The notes: generated by a model from the letters alone, not told the origin. A stretch of 64,000 bases of DNA from Frankia sp. R82 (GCF_023716925.1 NZ_JAMQQG010000003.1:1-64000), one strand, 5' to 3'; positions 8,956-17,514 are shown, counted from the stretch's first letter. Program-made: numbers and translations.

Positions 8956-8980
8956 GTAGATACTATATCTACGATACTAT
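8956..8980. promoter_or_regulatory. HxlR-type operator
   Basis: GTAGATA-CTA-TATCTAC (8956-8972) is a perfect inverted repeat, and the octamer gatactat occurs twice (8959-8966 and 8973-8980). TACTAT at 8975-8980 also fits a -10 hexamer seven bases before the ATG of the 4Fe-4S gene, so a bound repressor would block the promoter. HxlR/YodB-type regulators recognise TACT/AGTA-like dyads, which agrees with this site. Confidence 0.7.
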
Positions 8981-8987
8981 CACCGCC

Positions 8988-10337
8988 ATGTCGAACGAGA
9001 CCAGAGGGATCTTCCGTGGCACGGCCGAGGCCGAGGCGACCCGTCGTGCCCACGAGGCGGCACTGCCGACCCCGTCACGCCCCGACCGCGTCACGGCCGC
9101 CTGGCTGCGGGAGGTGTGCCTGGCCGCCGGTGCCGACGACGTCGGCTTCGTGGAGGTGGACCGGGCCGGCCTGGGCGCGGAGGGCGACAACGCCCGCCGG
9201 GTCTTCCCGGCCGTGCGGGCGCTGGTCTGCCTGGTCGGGATCTCCAATCGGGACGCGATCCGGTCGACCTCCCACGCCACCGCCAACAACGCCTGGCACC
9301 ACACCGGCAGCCGGCTCGACAGCGCCGCCGCGCAGCTGTGCGCCCGGCTGGGCGCGGCCGGCATCCGCGCGGTGCCCACCACGATGGGCTTTCCGATGGA
9401 CGTTCAGGTGCCCCCCGGCCAGTCCAGTTGGGCCATCGCGCACAAGATCGTGGCTGTCGAGGCGGGCCTGGGCCACATGGGCGTCAACCGCAACGTCATC
9501 CACCCCCGATTCGGGAACTTCGTCCTGCTCGAGACCGTCCTGATCGACACCGAGATCGACACCTACGATCAGCCGCTGGACTACAACCCGTGCCTGGGTT
9601 GCAATCTCTGCGTCGCGGCCTGCCCGGTGGGTGCCATCAGCACCGTGGCGGACTTCGATTTCTTCGCCTGCCTCGGACACAACTACCGCGAGTTCCCGTT
9701 CAGCGCCGTGGACTGGGTCGACGCCGTCGCCGCCGGCGACGCCAGCGCCTACCGCGCGAAGTTCCGCGATGACGAGACCCTGTCGATGCTGCAGTCCCTG
9801 CTGTTCGAACCCACCTACAAGTCCGCCTACTGCATGGCGGTGTGCCCGGCGGGTGAGGATGTGATCGGCCCCTACCTGGCCGACCGGGCACGCTACCGCG
9901 ACGAGGTACTGCTACCGCTGCGCCGGCACCCCGAGCCGATCTACGTACGGTCCGGCAGCCAGGCCGAGAAGGCGGCGGCGCGCAACCCGGCCAAGCGGGT
10001 GCGTTACCTCGACTTCCGGCCGGACGTCTCCACGGTCGCCAACTTCGCCCTCGGCCTGCGGCACATGTTCACTCCGGACACGGCACCGGCCGACGGGCTG
10101 CGCGTCGCGTTCCGTCTTCCCGACGGCGCGCTGCTCGCCACGGTCGCGGACCGGCAGCTGACGACGGCGCCGGTCGACGACCTGCCCGTGGACGCGACCG
10201 TGGCCTGTGATGCGCCCGACTACATCAGGATCCTGCACCGCCCGACCACCGGCCGGGCCGCCTCCGTCGAGGTCGGGCAGTGCACCGTCACCGGCGATCC
10301 GACCGCCTTCGCACGCCTGCTGGCCTGCCTGGACTGA
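8988..10337 (+). CDS. 4Fe-4S oxidoreductase-like protein with C-terminal SCP2-like domain
   Basis: A 449-residue cytosolic protein. The N-terminal two thirds resembles the iron-sulfur region of epoxyqueuosine reductase and reductive-dehalogenase-like proteins, with a cluster motif CLGCNLCVAACPVGA (near residue 205) and further Cys pairs in SAYCMAVCPAGED (about 285). This could support two 4Fe-4S clusters. No corrinoid-binding motif or Tat signal is seen. The last 110 residues (DGLRVAFRLPDG through ATVACDAPDYIRIL) look like an SCP2 sterol-binding fold. The upstream open frame from 7548 is shadow coding. Its dedicated HxlR regulator suggests induction by a small reactive or lipophilic molecule; reaction unknown. 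Confidence 0.8.
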   Translation: MSNETRGIFRGTAEAEATRRAHEAALPTPSRPDRVTAAWLREVCLAAGADDVGFVEVDRAGLGAEGDNARRVFPAVRALVCLVGISNRDAIRSTSHATANNAWHHTGSRLDSAAAQLCARLGAAGIRAVPTTMGFPMDVQVPPGQSSWAIAHKIVAVEAGLGHMGVNRNVIHPRFGNFVLLETVLIDTEIDTYDQPLDYNPCLGCNLCVAACPVGAISTVADFDFFACLGHNYREFPFSAVDWVDAVAAGDASAYRAKFRDDETLSMLQSLLFEPTYKSAYCMAVCPAGEDVIGPYLADRARYRDEVLLPLRRHPEPIYVRSGSQAEKAAARNPAKRVRYLDFRPDVSTVANFALGLRHMFTPDTAPADGLRVAFRLPDGALLATVADRQLTTAPVDDLPVDATVACDAPDYIRILHRPTTGRAASVEVGQCTVTGDPTAFARLLACLD

Positions 10338-10350
10338 TGCGGACCGACAG

Positions 10351-10410
10351 CGAGTGGCGGCGATCGGCAGCGAGCGACGGCGAGCGACGGCGAGCGACGG
10401 CGAGCGCAGC
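10351..10410. repeat. Decamer tandem repeat cgagcgacgg
   Basis: Three exact copies of cgagcgacgg (10371-10400) are flanked by degenerate copies (cgagtggcgg, cgatcggcag, cgagcgcagc), six units in all. It lies between the 4Fe-4S gene stop and the rsbR-like start, in the probable promoter region of the stressosome operon. Confidence 0.8.
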
Positions 10411-10459
10411 ATCCGCACTCAACTCTGCTGGAGGTGCACAAAGGTTATATGGTCGGCCC

Positions 10460-11326
10460 GTGACCGACCGGGTTGACCCGCCAGACGAGGGTGACAGCAC
10501 GTGGATCTCGGCGTTGCTCGGCGAGCAGGCGGAAATCCTCTCCCACTGGATCGAGCGGGCCGGTGAGATGTTGCGCGCGCGGTTGACCGCCGCGGAGCTG
10601 GCCCGCGAGCTGGGTGACCTGTACGGGTCGCTGGCCCAGGCGCTGCCCGTGGCCGGCGCCGACCTGCGGGCGGGGGCGTTCGGTGAGCTGCGGGCGCTGC
10701 TGGCCGAGCTGTCGGCCAGCCGGGCGCGGCAGGGTTTCACCCCCCGGGAGACCGCGATCACGGTGTTCGCCCTCAAGGACGCGGCCGCCACCATCCTGGA
10801 GAAGAAAAGCGTCAGTTTCCGCGCCTACCGGCGTTTCTCCGACTTTGTCGACGAACTGGGCCTGTTCACGCTGGAAAGTTATATCGAGGTCCGGGATCAG
10901 GCGGTACTCGAGCAGAGCAATCAGCTACTCGAACTGTCCACGCCGGTGATCAAACTCTGGGACGGGATTCTCGCCGTGCCACTGATCGGCACGCTGGACT
11001 CCGCTCGCACGCAGCTGGTGATGGAAAACCTGCTGGAGAGCCTGATCTCGACCGGCTCCAAGCACGCGATCATCGACATCACCGGAGTCGGCGCCGTCGA
11101 TACGCAGGTGGCGCAGCATCTGCTGAAGACGGTACGGGCGGCCCAGCTGATGGGCGCGGACTGCGTGATCTCGGGTATCCGCCCACAGATCGCGCAGACG
11201 GTGGTGAGCCTCGGGATCGAGTTCGGTGAGATCGCGACGAAGGCGACCCTCGCCGAGGCGCTGGCGGTGGCGCTGCGCCGGGAGGGTTTCGCGGTGTCGC
11301 GGTCGGCCACCGGCGGGGTCCGTTGA
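10460..11326 (+). CDS. rsbR: RsbR-like stressosome protein (STAS domain)
   Basis: A 288-residue protein with an N-terminal helical sensor region (about 1-165) and a C-terminal STAS domain (about 170-285; VPLIGTLDSARTQLVMENLL, IIDITGVGAVDTQVAQHLL). In Bacillus, RsbR paralogues build the stressosome core with RsbS and are phosphorylated on STAS threonines by RsbT; Thr residues at the equivalent DITG and VDT positions are present. The GTG at 10460 is the only usable start near the upstream AAAGG; the more upstream ATG is out of frame. It heads an operon whose next start overlaps its stop (TGATG). Confidence 0.9.
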   Translation: MTDRVDPPDEGDSTWISALLGEQAEILSHWIERAGEMLRARLTAAELARELGDLYGSLAQALPVAGADLRAGAFGELRALLAELSASRARQGFTPRETAITVFALKDAAATILEKKSVSFRAYRRFSDFVDELGLFTLESYIEVRDQAVLEQSNQLLELSTPVIKLWDGILAVPLIGTLDSARTQLVMENLLESLISTGSKHAIIDITGVGAVDTQVAQHLLKTVRAAQLMGADCVISGIRPQIAQTVVSLGIEFGEIATKATLAEALAVALRREGFAVSRSATGGVR

Positions 11327-11790
11327 TGGAGCGGATTCCCGTTCTGAAGCTGGGGAACCTGCTCCTGGTGTCCATCCAGGTGGACCTTGAGGACCGGTTG
11401 GCCCTGAACCTGCAGGACGACCTGGCCGAACGCATTGTGGCGACCGGTGCCCGTGGCGTGCTCATCGACATCTCCGCGCTCGACATCGTCGACAGCTTCG
11501 TGGGCCGGATGCTGTCGACGATCGCCGCCATGTCGAAGCTGTTGGACGCCGAGACGGTGGTCGTCGGGATGCGCCCGGCGGTGGCCATCACCCTGGTCGA
11601 GCTGGGCCTGGACATGCCCGGTGTGCGCACCGCGCTCACCCTGGAGCACGGTCTTGCGCTGCTCGGCGCCGAGGTGCGGGTCAGGCGGTCCGACGACACC
11701 GACAGCGCCGACCGTGCCGACCTGCCCGGCAGCATCGAGGAACCGACGGGCCCAAGCGGTACGGCCGTTGCCGGGACCGTCGTCGGGTGA
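11326..11790 (+). CDS. rsbS: RsbS-like STAS stressosome scaffold
   Basis: A 154-residue single STAS-domain protein (about 1-120). The phosphoacceptor Ser of the RsbS family is present in DISALDIVDSFVG (about residue 57). The last 30 residues are a low-complexity Asp/Ser/Thr tail absent from the 120-residue Bacillus protein. It should bind RsbR in the stressosome and hold RsbT until phosphorylated. The ATG overlaps the rsbR stop and the 3' end overlaps the rsbT GTG. Confidence 0.9.
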   Translation: MERIPVLKLGNLLLVSIQVDLEDRLALNLQDDLAERIVATGARGVLIDISALDIVDSFVGRMLSTIAAMSKLLDAETVVVGMRPAVAITLVELGLDMPGVRTALTLEHGLALLGAEVRVRRSDDTDSADRADLPGSIEEPTGPSGTAVAGTVVG

Positions 11791-12239
11791 CCATCGGTGG
11801 GCTCGGACCGCAGGGTGGTGGCGCTGCCAGCAGTTCGGCCGGGTCACCGCAACGCCACGCGATCGTGGTGGAGTCCGACGTCGTCCGGGTCCGTCAGGTG
11901 GTCCGCAGCGCGGCCGTGGCCGCCAGACTCTCCCTGGTCGACCAGACCAAGATGGTCACCGCTGCCAGCGAGCTGGCCCGCAACACCCTGGTCTACGGCG
12001 GTGGTGGCGCGGTGACGATCGACATCGTGGACAACGGTCGGCGGCGCGGGGTCCGGGCGGTGTTCACCGATTCCGGTCCGGGCATCGCCGACCTCGACCT
12101 GGCGCTGACCGACGGATGGACGAGTGGATCGGGCCTGGGCCTGGGGCTGTCCGGCAGTCGCCGGCTGGTGGACGAGTTCGAGCTGGAGAGCAGCCCGGAG
12201 ACGGGCACCACCGTGCGGGTCGTGAAGTGGTCGCGCTGA
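11787..12239 (+). CDS. rsbT: RsbT-like switch kinase (HATPase_c)
   Basis: A 150-residue GHKL kinase. The N-box SELARNTLVYGGGG, G1 box DSGPGIAD and G2 box GSGLGLGLSG are intact, so ATP binding and Ser/Thr kinase activity on RsbR/RsbS are expected. In the known pathway RsbT is freed from the stressosome under stress and activates an RsbU-type phosphatase; an RsbU-like gene lies at the end of this operon. It starts at a GTG overlapping the rsbS stop (GTGA). Confidence 0.9.
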   Translation: MTIGGLGPQGGGAASSSAGSPQRHAIVVESDVVRVRQVVRSAAVAARLSLVDQTKMVTAASELARNTLVYGGGGAVTIDIVDNGRRRGVRAVFTDSGPGIADLDLALTDGWTSGSGLGLGLSGSRRLVDEFELESSPETGTTVRVVKWSR

Positions 12240-13390
12240 GCACCACCTCGCCCGTTCCCGGGTTTCCCGGTGCCCGCCTCCCCCTTGTGGAGGACGTGGC
12301 CTGGTTCACCGCCGAGGAGGATTCGGCGGCCGGGGCGGCGCGGCGCGCCGCGATGAAGCTGGCCGACACCCTCGGCTTCGCCGCACAGCGCCGGGACGAG
12401 ATCGGCATCGCGGTGACGGAGGTGGCGACCAACCTCGTCCGGCACGCCCAGGGCGGCCGACTGCTGCTGCGTGCCCTGCGCTGGGTCGATCCGGCCCCGC
12501 CCGCCTCGGTGACGCGCCCCGCGCCGTCATCCGCCGTGCAGGTGGTGGCGTTGGACAGCGGCCCCGGCATCGTCGATGTCGCGGCGGCGATGCGCGACGG
12601 GACCTCTTCGGCGGGCACTCTCGGGGTCGGGCTCGGGGCCATCGCCCGTCTGTCGGACGGGTTGGACCTGCACTCCACCCCAGGCCTGGGCACGGTGATG
12701 GCGGTGACGTTCCTGCCCACGCGCAGGCCCACCGCGGGAGGACAGCCGGCCGGGGTACGCGGTGCCGAGCCGTTCGTCACCTCCCGCATCGCGGGACTGA
12801 CCCGTCCGATCACCGGCGAGCTGGTCTGTGGGGACGCCTGTGCGGTGCGACCGGCGGGCGCCGGCGTGGCCGCGCTGCTGTGCGACGGGCTGGGCCACGG
12901 CGAGCTGGCCGCCCGTGCCGCCACCGAGGCCGTACGGATCTTTCTGGACGGCCCGGAGTCGACCAGCCCGGTTGATCTGGTGCAGCGGATCCACCGCGGC
13001 CTGGCACACACCCGGGGTGCGGCGGTGACCGTCGTCGTCCTGGAACCGGCGCAGGGCACGGTCCGCATGGCGGGCGTCGGCAACATCTCCGGTGTGGTCC
13101 TCAGTGGAACCCGACGCAGCGGCCTCGCCGCGCGGCCCGGCATAGTCGGCCACCAGCTGCGCAGCCTGGTCGAGACCCACCACGATCTGGAACCCGGCTC
13201 GGTGCTGATCCTGCACAGCGACGGGGTGAGCCCCCGCTTCGACCTGGCGGCACATCCGGGGGTCACCAGCCACGGTGCCCTGCTCGTGGCGGCGACCGTG
13301 CTGCGGGACGCGGGCCTGCGCCGCGACGATGCCTCCGTGCTCGTCGCGATCACCGCGCCGGCACCGGGCGTCCACCCGGCCAGGGTCTAG
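12227..13390 (+). CDS. GHKL ATPase / SpoIIE-type PP2C fusion (RsbX-like)
   Basis: A 387-residue two-domain protein. The N-terminal 165 residues form an RsbW/RsbT-like ATPase (VTEVATNLVRHAQGG, LDSGPGI, GTLGVGLGA). The C-terminal part is a compact PP2C phosphatase of the SpoIIE/RsbX class (GDACAV, CDGLGHGELAA, GVGNIS, HSDGVSPRFD). In Bacillus RsbX dephosphorylates RsbR and RsbS to reset the stressosome; the position after rsbT supports that role here. The GTG at 12227 overlaps rsbT by 13 bases and no better start exists. Confidence 0.87.
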   Translation: MVALSTTSPVPGFPGARLPLVEDVAWFTAEEDSAAGAARRAAMKLADTLGFAAQRRDEIGIAVTEVATNLVRHAQGGRLLLRALRWVDPAPPASVTRPAPSSAVQVVALDSGPGIVDVAAAMRDGTSSAGTLGVGLGAIARLSDGLDLHSTPGLGTVMAVTFLPTRRPTAGGQPAGVRGAEPFVTSRIAGLTRPITGELVCGDACAVRPAGAGVAALLCDGLGHGELAARAATEAVRIFLDGPESTSPVDLVQRIHRGLAHTRGAAVTVVVLEPAQGTVRMAGVGNISGVVLSGTRRSGLAARPGIVGHQLRSLVETHHDLEPGSVLILHSDGVSPRFDLAAHPGVTSHGALLVAATVLRDAGLRRDDASVLVAITAPAPGVHPARV

Positions 13391-13400
13391 CGGGCACCGG

Positions 13401-15221
13401 ATGGCCAGGACCACAGGTGGACCAGACCGGGGGCAGGCGGGCGGGCCGGCCGGCGAGGAGCTGACGGACGTCGCCTCGCTGCACATCGCCGACGAGGCCG
13501 ACGTGTTCACCGCCCGCCAGATCGTCCGCGTGACCGGCGCCGAGATCGGGCTGGACAGCCAGGACCAGGTGCGCCTTGCCACCGCCGTCAGTGAGGTCGG
13601 CCGGGAGGCGCTGGCCGCGGGCGGCGCGTCGGTGACCGTCGGGCTGCGGGCCCCGGCCACGCTGACCATCACCATCGTGGCTCGCAACCCGTTTCCGGCC
13701 GAAGCCGCGGGGCTGCTCGCCGCGGCCCGCCTCGTCGACACCACCGTGGCCGCGCAGGGATCGGCCCGGACCGTGGTGCTGGCCAAGTTCCTGCCCACGG
13801 CGACCAGGCTCGAGACGGTGCACGTCGCGCGACTGCGCCGGGCGCTGGCCGCCACGGCTCCCGTGTCACGCCTCGACGAACTGCGCATCCAGAACGACGA
13901 CCTGGTCAACGCGCTCGCCGAGCTGAAGGAAAACCAGAGCGAACTGGTGCGACTCAACGCCGAGCTGGAGGAGACCAACCGCGGCGTCATGGCGCTCTAC
14001 GGCCAGCTGTCGACCGAGCTGGAGGAGACCAACCGCGGCGTCGTCGCCCTCTACGCCGAACTCGACGAACGTGGAATGGCGCTGGAACGGGCGAACGAGG
14101 CCAAGACCCGCTTCCTGCGCAACGTCAGTCACGAACTGCGCGCGCCGGTGACCTCGGTGCTGGGGCTGGCCCGGCTGCTGCTCGACCCGACCGGCGACCC
14201 GCTCAGCACGGAGCAGCGGCGCCAGGCGGACCTGATCCTGGCCAGCTCGGGCGATCTGCTGACGCTGGTCAACGACCTGCTCGATCTGGCCAAGGCGGAA
14301 TCAGGACACCTCGACACCGCCTTCGAGGAGGTGGACGTCTCCGCGATGCTCGCCACCGTCGAGGGTTCGATGCGCCCGCTGGCAACCCGGGCCGCCGTGC
14401 GACTGGTCTTCGACGTCCCGGCGGACATCGGCCCGCTGCGCACGGACGAGAGCCTGCTCTGCCGGATACTGCGCAACCTGGTCACCAACGCGCTGAAGTT
14501 CACCGAACAGGGCGAGGTGCGGGTGAGCGTCCGGGGAGGCAACCCGCTCGTATTCGCTGTGAGTGACACCGGAATCGGGATCGGCCCGGCCGACGCCGAG
14601 CGGGTGTTCGACGAGTTCTACCAGGTGCGCACCCACCTGCACGCCCAGGTCCGCGGCACGGGCCTCGGCCTGCCCTACGCCCGCCGGGTCGCCACCCTGC
14701 TCGGGGGCCGGCTTGATCTGGACAGCGCGGTGGGTGCCGGATCGACCTTCACCGTCGCCCTGCCCCGTGAACCGTCCCCGGTGCCGGAGCCGGTCGCCGC
14801 CGGGGAGGCCGACGACACCACGGCGACCTCCCCACCGCCCGCGCCGGTCCCGCTCGCCCTGATCGTCGATGACGACCCGGCGTTCCGGACCGCGCTGCGC
14901 ACCCTGCTGGTCGACCGGGCCGCGCGGGTCGTCGAGTCCGGTGACGGGGACGACGCGCTCCGGCTGATGCGCGCCGAGCGCCCCGACATCGTCTTTCTGG
15001 ATCTTCTCCTGCCCGGCCGCAGCGGCGGCGAGGTGCTCTCGGTGATGAACGACGATTCCACCCTTCGGGACGTCCCCGTCGCGGTCGTGACCTGGAGCGA
15101 TCACAGTGCGTCTGCCAGCCACGGCGCTCTGGATGCGGCCGTGGCGGTGCTGGCCAAGTCGACCCTGAGCCAGGTGACCATCGACGCCGCGCTGCGCCGG
15201 GCCGTCGGGCAGCGGCGATGA
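13401..15221 (+). CDS. Hybrid histidine kinase with RsbT-like head and C-terminal receiver
   Basis: A 606-residue protein. Residues 20-150 resemble an RsbT-type ATPase but the N-box reads SEVGREALAAGG, lacking the Asn, so it may be inactive. A helical linker repeats ELEETNRGVxALY twice (27-bp direct repeat at 13962-13988 and 14016-14042). Then follow a HisKA domain (NVSHELRAP, His about 244), HATPase (LVTNALKFTEQG, DTGIGIG, FDEFYQV, GTGLGLPYA) and a receiver from about residue 487 with DDD, LDLLLPGRSG and AKST, so Asp and Lys are present. No PAS, GAF or membrane segment is visible. It lies 10 bp after the phosphatase and overlaps the next start. Confidence 0.88.
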   Translation: MARTTGGPDRGQAGGPAGEELTDVASLHIADEADVFTARQIVRVTGAEIGLDSQDQVRLATAVSEVGREALAAGGASVTVGLRAPATLTITIVARNPFPAEAAGLLAAARLVDTTVAAQGSARTVVLAKFLPTATRLETVHVARLRRALAATAPVSRLDELRIQNDDLVNALAELKENQSELVRLNAELEETNRGVMALYGQLSTELEETNRGVVALYAELDERGMALERANEAKTRFLRNVSHELRAPVTSVLGLARLLLDPTGDPLSTEQRRQADLILASSGDLLTLVNDLLDLAKAESGHLDTAFEEVDVSAMLATVEGSMRPLATRAAVRLVFDVPADIGPLRTDESLLCRILRNLVTNALKFTEQGEVRVSVRGGNPLVFAVSDTGIGIGPADAERVFDEFYQVRTHLHAQVRGTGLGLPYARRVATLLGGRLDLDSAVGAGSTFTVALPREPSPVPEPVAAGEADDTTATSPPPAPVPLALIVDDDPAFRTALRTLLVDRAARVVESGDGDDALRLMRAERPDIVFLDLLLPGRSGGEVLSVMNDDSTLRDVPVAVVTWSDHSASASHGALDAAVAVLAKSTLSQVTIDAALRRAVGQRR

Positions 15222-16369
15222 GCGTGCCACCGGACGTCAAGCCGGCCGTCGTCCTCGTCGTGGACGACCGGGAGAGCAAGCGCTACATCCTCGGCAGCTG
15301 GCTTCGCCGGGCCGGCTACCAGGTGGTGGAGGCAGCCACCGGCGCCCAGGCGCTACGCCGGCTGACCGAGGCGCCACCGGACCTGGCCGTGCTCGACATC
15401 CACCTGCCGGACATGAGCGGCCTCGAGGTGTGCCGGCGCATCAAGGGCGACCGGGCCTCGGCCGGCATCCCCGTCCTGCACGTGTCCGCGATCGCTGTCG
15501 ACGCCGCCGACCGCAGCGCCGGACTGGACGGGGGAGCCGACGCCTACCTCGTCGACCCGATCGAACCGCGCGAGTTCCTGTCCACCGTGAAGGCCCTGCT
15601 GCGCCAGTCCCGCCGGTTCGCCACGGAACACCGGATCGCCCACACCCTCCAGCGCAGCCTGCTGCCCGCCGCCCTGCCCGACCTCGCCGGCCTGCGGGTG
15701 GCCGCGCGCTATCACGCCAGCGCCGACCAGGCGGAGATCGGCGGCGACTTCTACGACGCGTTCGAGACACCGACCGGCCACGCGGCCATCGTCATCGGGG
15801 ACGTGCAGGGCCATTCCCTCGCGGCCGCGGTCATCATGGCGCAGCTGCGGTACTCCCTGCGCGCCTATGCCTTCGACGGGCACGGCCCGCAGGCCATCGT
15901 CGAGCGCCTCAACCGACTGATGGTGGCGCACCATCCGGACTCCACCGCCACCCTGTGCATCATCACCTTCACGCCGGATCGCTCGCACGCCTCGATCGTC
16001 AACGCCGGACATCTCCCACCGCTGCTCATCGAGCCCGACGGCCTGCGCTACTGGGACGGTGGGGGCAGTGTCCTGCTCGGCATCGAGGCCCCGCCGCCAG
16101 GTCTGGAGACCATCCCGATCAGTCCCGGTACCCGCGTTCTGCTGTTCACCGACGGCCTGGTGGAACGGCGCGACCGTTCCCTCGAGGAGAGTCTGGCCGA
16201 GTTCGCCCGTCTGCTCGGGCGCGCCCGCACATTCCCGGACGAGTCCGCCGAGTCCGCCCGGCCCCGCTCCCTGACCGCACTCGCCGACCAGCTCATCGCG
16301 GTCGCGAACGAGGCCGAGGACGACGTGGCTCTCGTCATCGCCGAGGTGGACCGCCCGCGCCCCGCCTGA
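15218..16369 (+). CDS. Receiver-SpoIIE phosphatase (RsbU-like)
   Basis: A 383-residue output protein. An N-terminal receiver (about 1-135) has the acidic DD pair and phosphoacceptor Asp60 in LDIHLPDMSG. The usual switch Lys before Pro is replaced: the motif reads YLVDPIEP. A linker and PP2C domain follow (HTLQRSLLP, GGDFYDAF, GDVQGHSLAAA, VNAGHLPPL, LFTDGLVERR, DDVALVI). It probably dephosphorylates an anti-anti-sigma factor encoded elsewhere, linking the stressosome and hybrid kinase to sigma release. The ATG overlaps the kinase stop (ATGA). No sigma or anti-sigma gene lies in the window. Confidence 0.9.
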   Translation: MSVPPDVKPAVVLVVDDRESKRYILGSWLRRAGYQVVEAATGAQALRRLTEAPPDLAVLDIHLPDMSGLEVCRRIKGDRASAGIPVLHVSAIAVDAADRSAGLDGGADAYLVDPIEPREFLSTVKALLRQSRRFATEHRIAHTLQRSLLPAALPDLAGLRVAARYHASADQAEIGGDFYDAFETPTGHAAIVIGDVQGHSLAAAVIMAQLRYSLRAYAFDGHGPQAIVERLNRLMVAHHPDSTATLCIITFTPDRSHASIVNAGHLPPLLIEPDGLRYWDGGGSVLLGIEAPPPGLETIPISPGTRVLLFTDGLVERRDRSLEESLAEFARLLGRARTFPDESAESARPRSLTALADQLIAVANEAEDDVALVIAEVDRPRPA

Positions 16370-17228
16370 GGCGGTCGCGGCGCGCGCGCTGCGCTCCGCC
16401 CGCGGCGCCGGTGGCCAGCTGCCCGGTGAAGTACTCCAGGGTGACGCGGGTCTTGGTCCGCTGCGGTCCGCCCAGGTCGATACCGTGGTGGCCAAGGACG
16501 GCCGCGGTACTGGCGGCCGCTCGCAGGGCTGCCCGGGGGGCGCAGCGGGTCGACAGTTCGAGAATCTCCGAACCGTCCGGAAAAACCCACCTTTCCGCGA
16601 GAAGAAGCCCGGGGTGTCCGGTCAGATCGAGGGTGCGCCGGTAGGCCTGGACCGGGCCGAGCACCATCAGGTCCTCGACGTCGAACTTTCCCTTGACGTG
16701 AGTCCGCAGCAACCGGAGCTGCGGCCCGGTGAACAGCGCGCGCAGGGAACGGCGCCCGTTTACCGCACCTTTTGCGACCTTGGCGTCCAGCCGACTCTTC
16801 AGTGCGCCGGAGCAGACATAGCCGCCGGGCATTCCATCCACCTCGACGACGAAGTCCCGGCGCTGCCGCAGCCGCGGCGGAAGGCCCTGGGGAACCACGG
16901 GCCGAAGTTTCACCACGGAGTCGTCCGTCCCGCCGGAACCGCGCCGGACCCGCAGGATCATTCCCCTGCGGTGCAGGGCCCGGTCCGGGGTGTCAAGATA
17001 ATAGACGCGGTGGGTGGGCGTTCGAGGAAAGGTGAGATCAAGGGCGTCCCGGGCCGCCTCGTGGGCATGCGCCGGGACGGTCAGTTTCAGTTCCAGCCGG
17101 TCGACCTGAGCAGCGAGATCCAGCAGCTTCGTCAGCTGCCGTTCGGGTAACTGCCAGAACTGCTGCGCGGCCCGCGCCCCTCGTATCGGCGGGCGCGCTG
17201 ACGCGGCGGTGACAGGTGCGTTCGACAT
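16335..17228 (-). CDS. CYTH-like triphosphate-tunnel protein
   Basis: A 297-residue protein. RLELKLTV, VYYLDTPDRALHRRGMILRV and VVKLRPV are the pattern of the CYTH superfamily, with acidic and basic residues lining a triphosphate tunnel; the classic ExExK is reduced to an ELK form. Members hydrolyse triphosphates or act as class IV adenylate cyclases; no neighbour indicates which. The 3' end overlaps the tail of the RsbU-like gene by 35 bases on the opposite strand. No HD or CHAD domain follows, unlike many actinobacterial homologues. Confidence 0.7.
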   Translation of the reverse strand: MSNAPVTAASARPPIRGARAAQQFWQLPERQLTKLLDLAAQVDRLELKLTVPAHAHEAARDALDLTFPRTPTHRVYYLDTPDRALHRRGMILRVRRGSGGTDDSVVKLRPVVPQGLPPRLRQRRDFVVEVDGMPGGYVCSGALKSRLDAKVAKGAVNGRRSLRALFTGPQLRLLRTHVKGKFDVEDLMVLGPVQAYRRTLDLTGHPGLLLAERWVFPDGSEILELSTRCAPRAALRAAASTAAVLGHHGIDLGGPQRTKTRVTLEYFTGQLATGAAGGAQRARRDRLRRGAGGPPRR

Positions 17229-17514
17229 CAGCGTTCAGGCCGCCATGGATGGACGGTTTCGCTCGCCACCGGCACAGCCTGGCAGTCCGACTGTCATCAG
17301 GTTCACGTGCCGACTCCGTTTCTGACGATCCCGTTTTCCCGGCGATTCCGTCTACCGGCCGAAACCGCCATCGACCAGATTCGGTCCCGAGCCGGTAAAA
17401 AATCAGATCCGACCATGTGGGCAGATCTTCCACGGGGACTACCCCAAATCCCGACTCTAACCCCTCGATCGGCCACCGGCCGCCGGCTCTACCCGGGCGG
17501 CCACCCGACACCCG

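Noticed and set aside
7548-8987. Long N-terminal extension of the 4Fe-4S protein
   Set aside because: It overlaps tetR on the same strand in another frame and hxlR on the other strand; operator and -10 directly precede the ATG at 8988.
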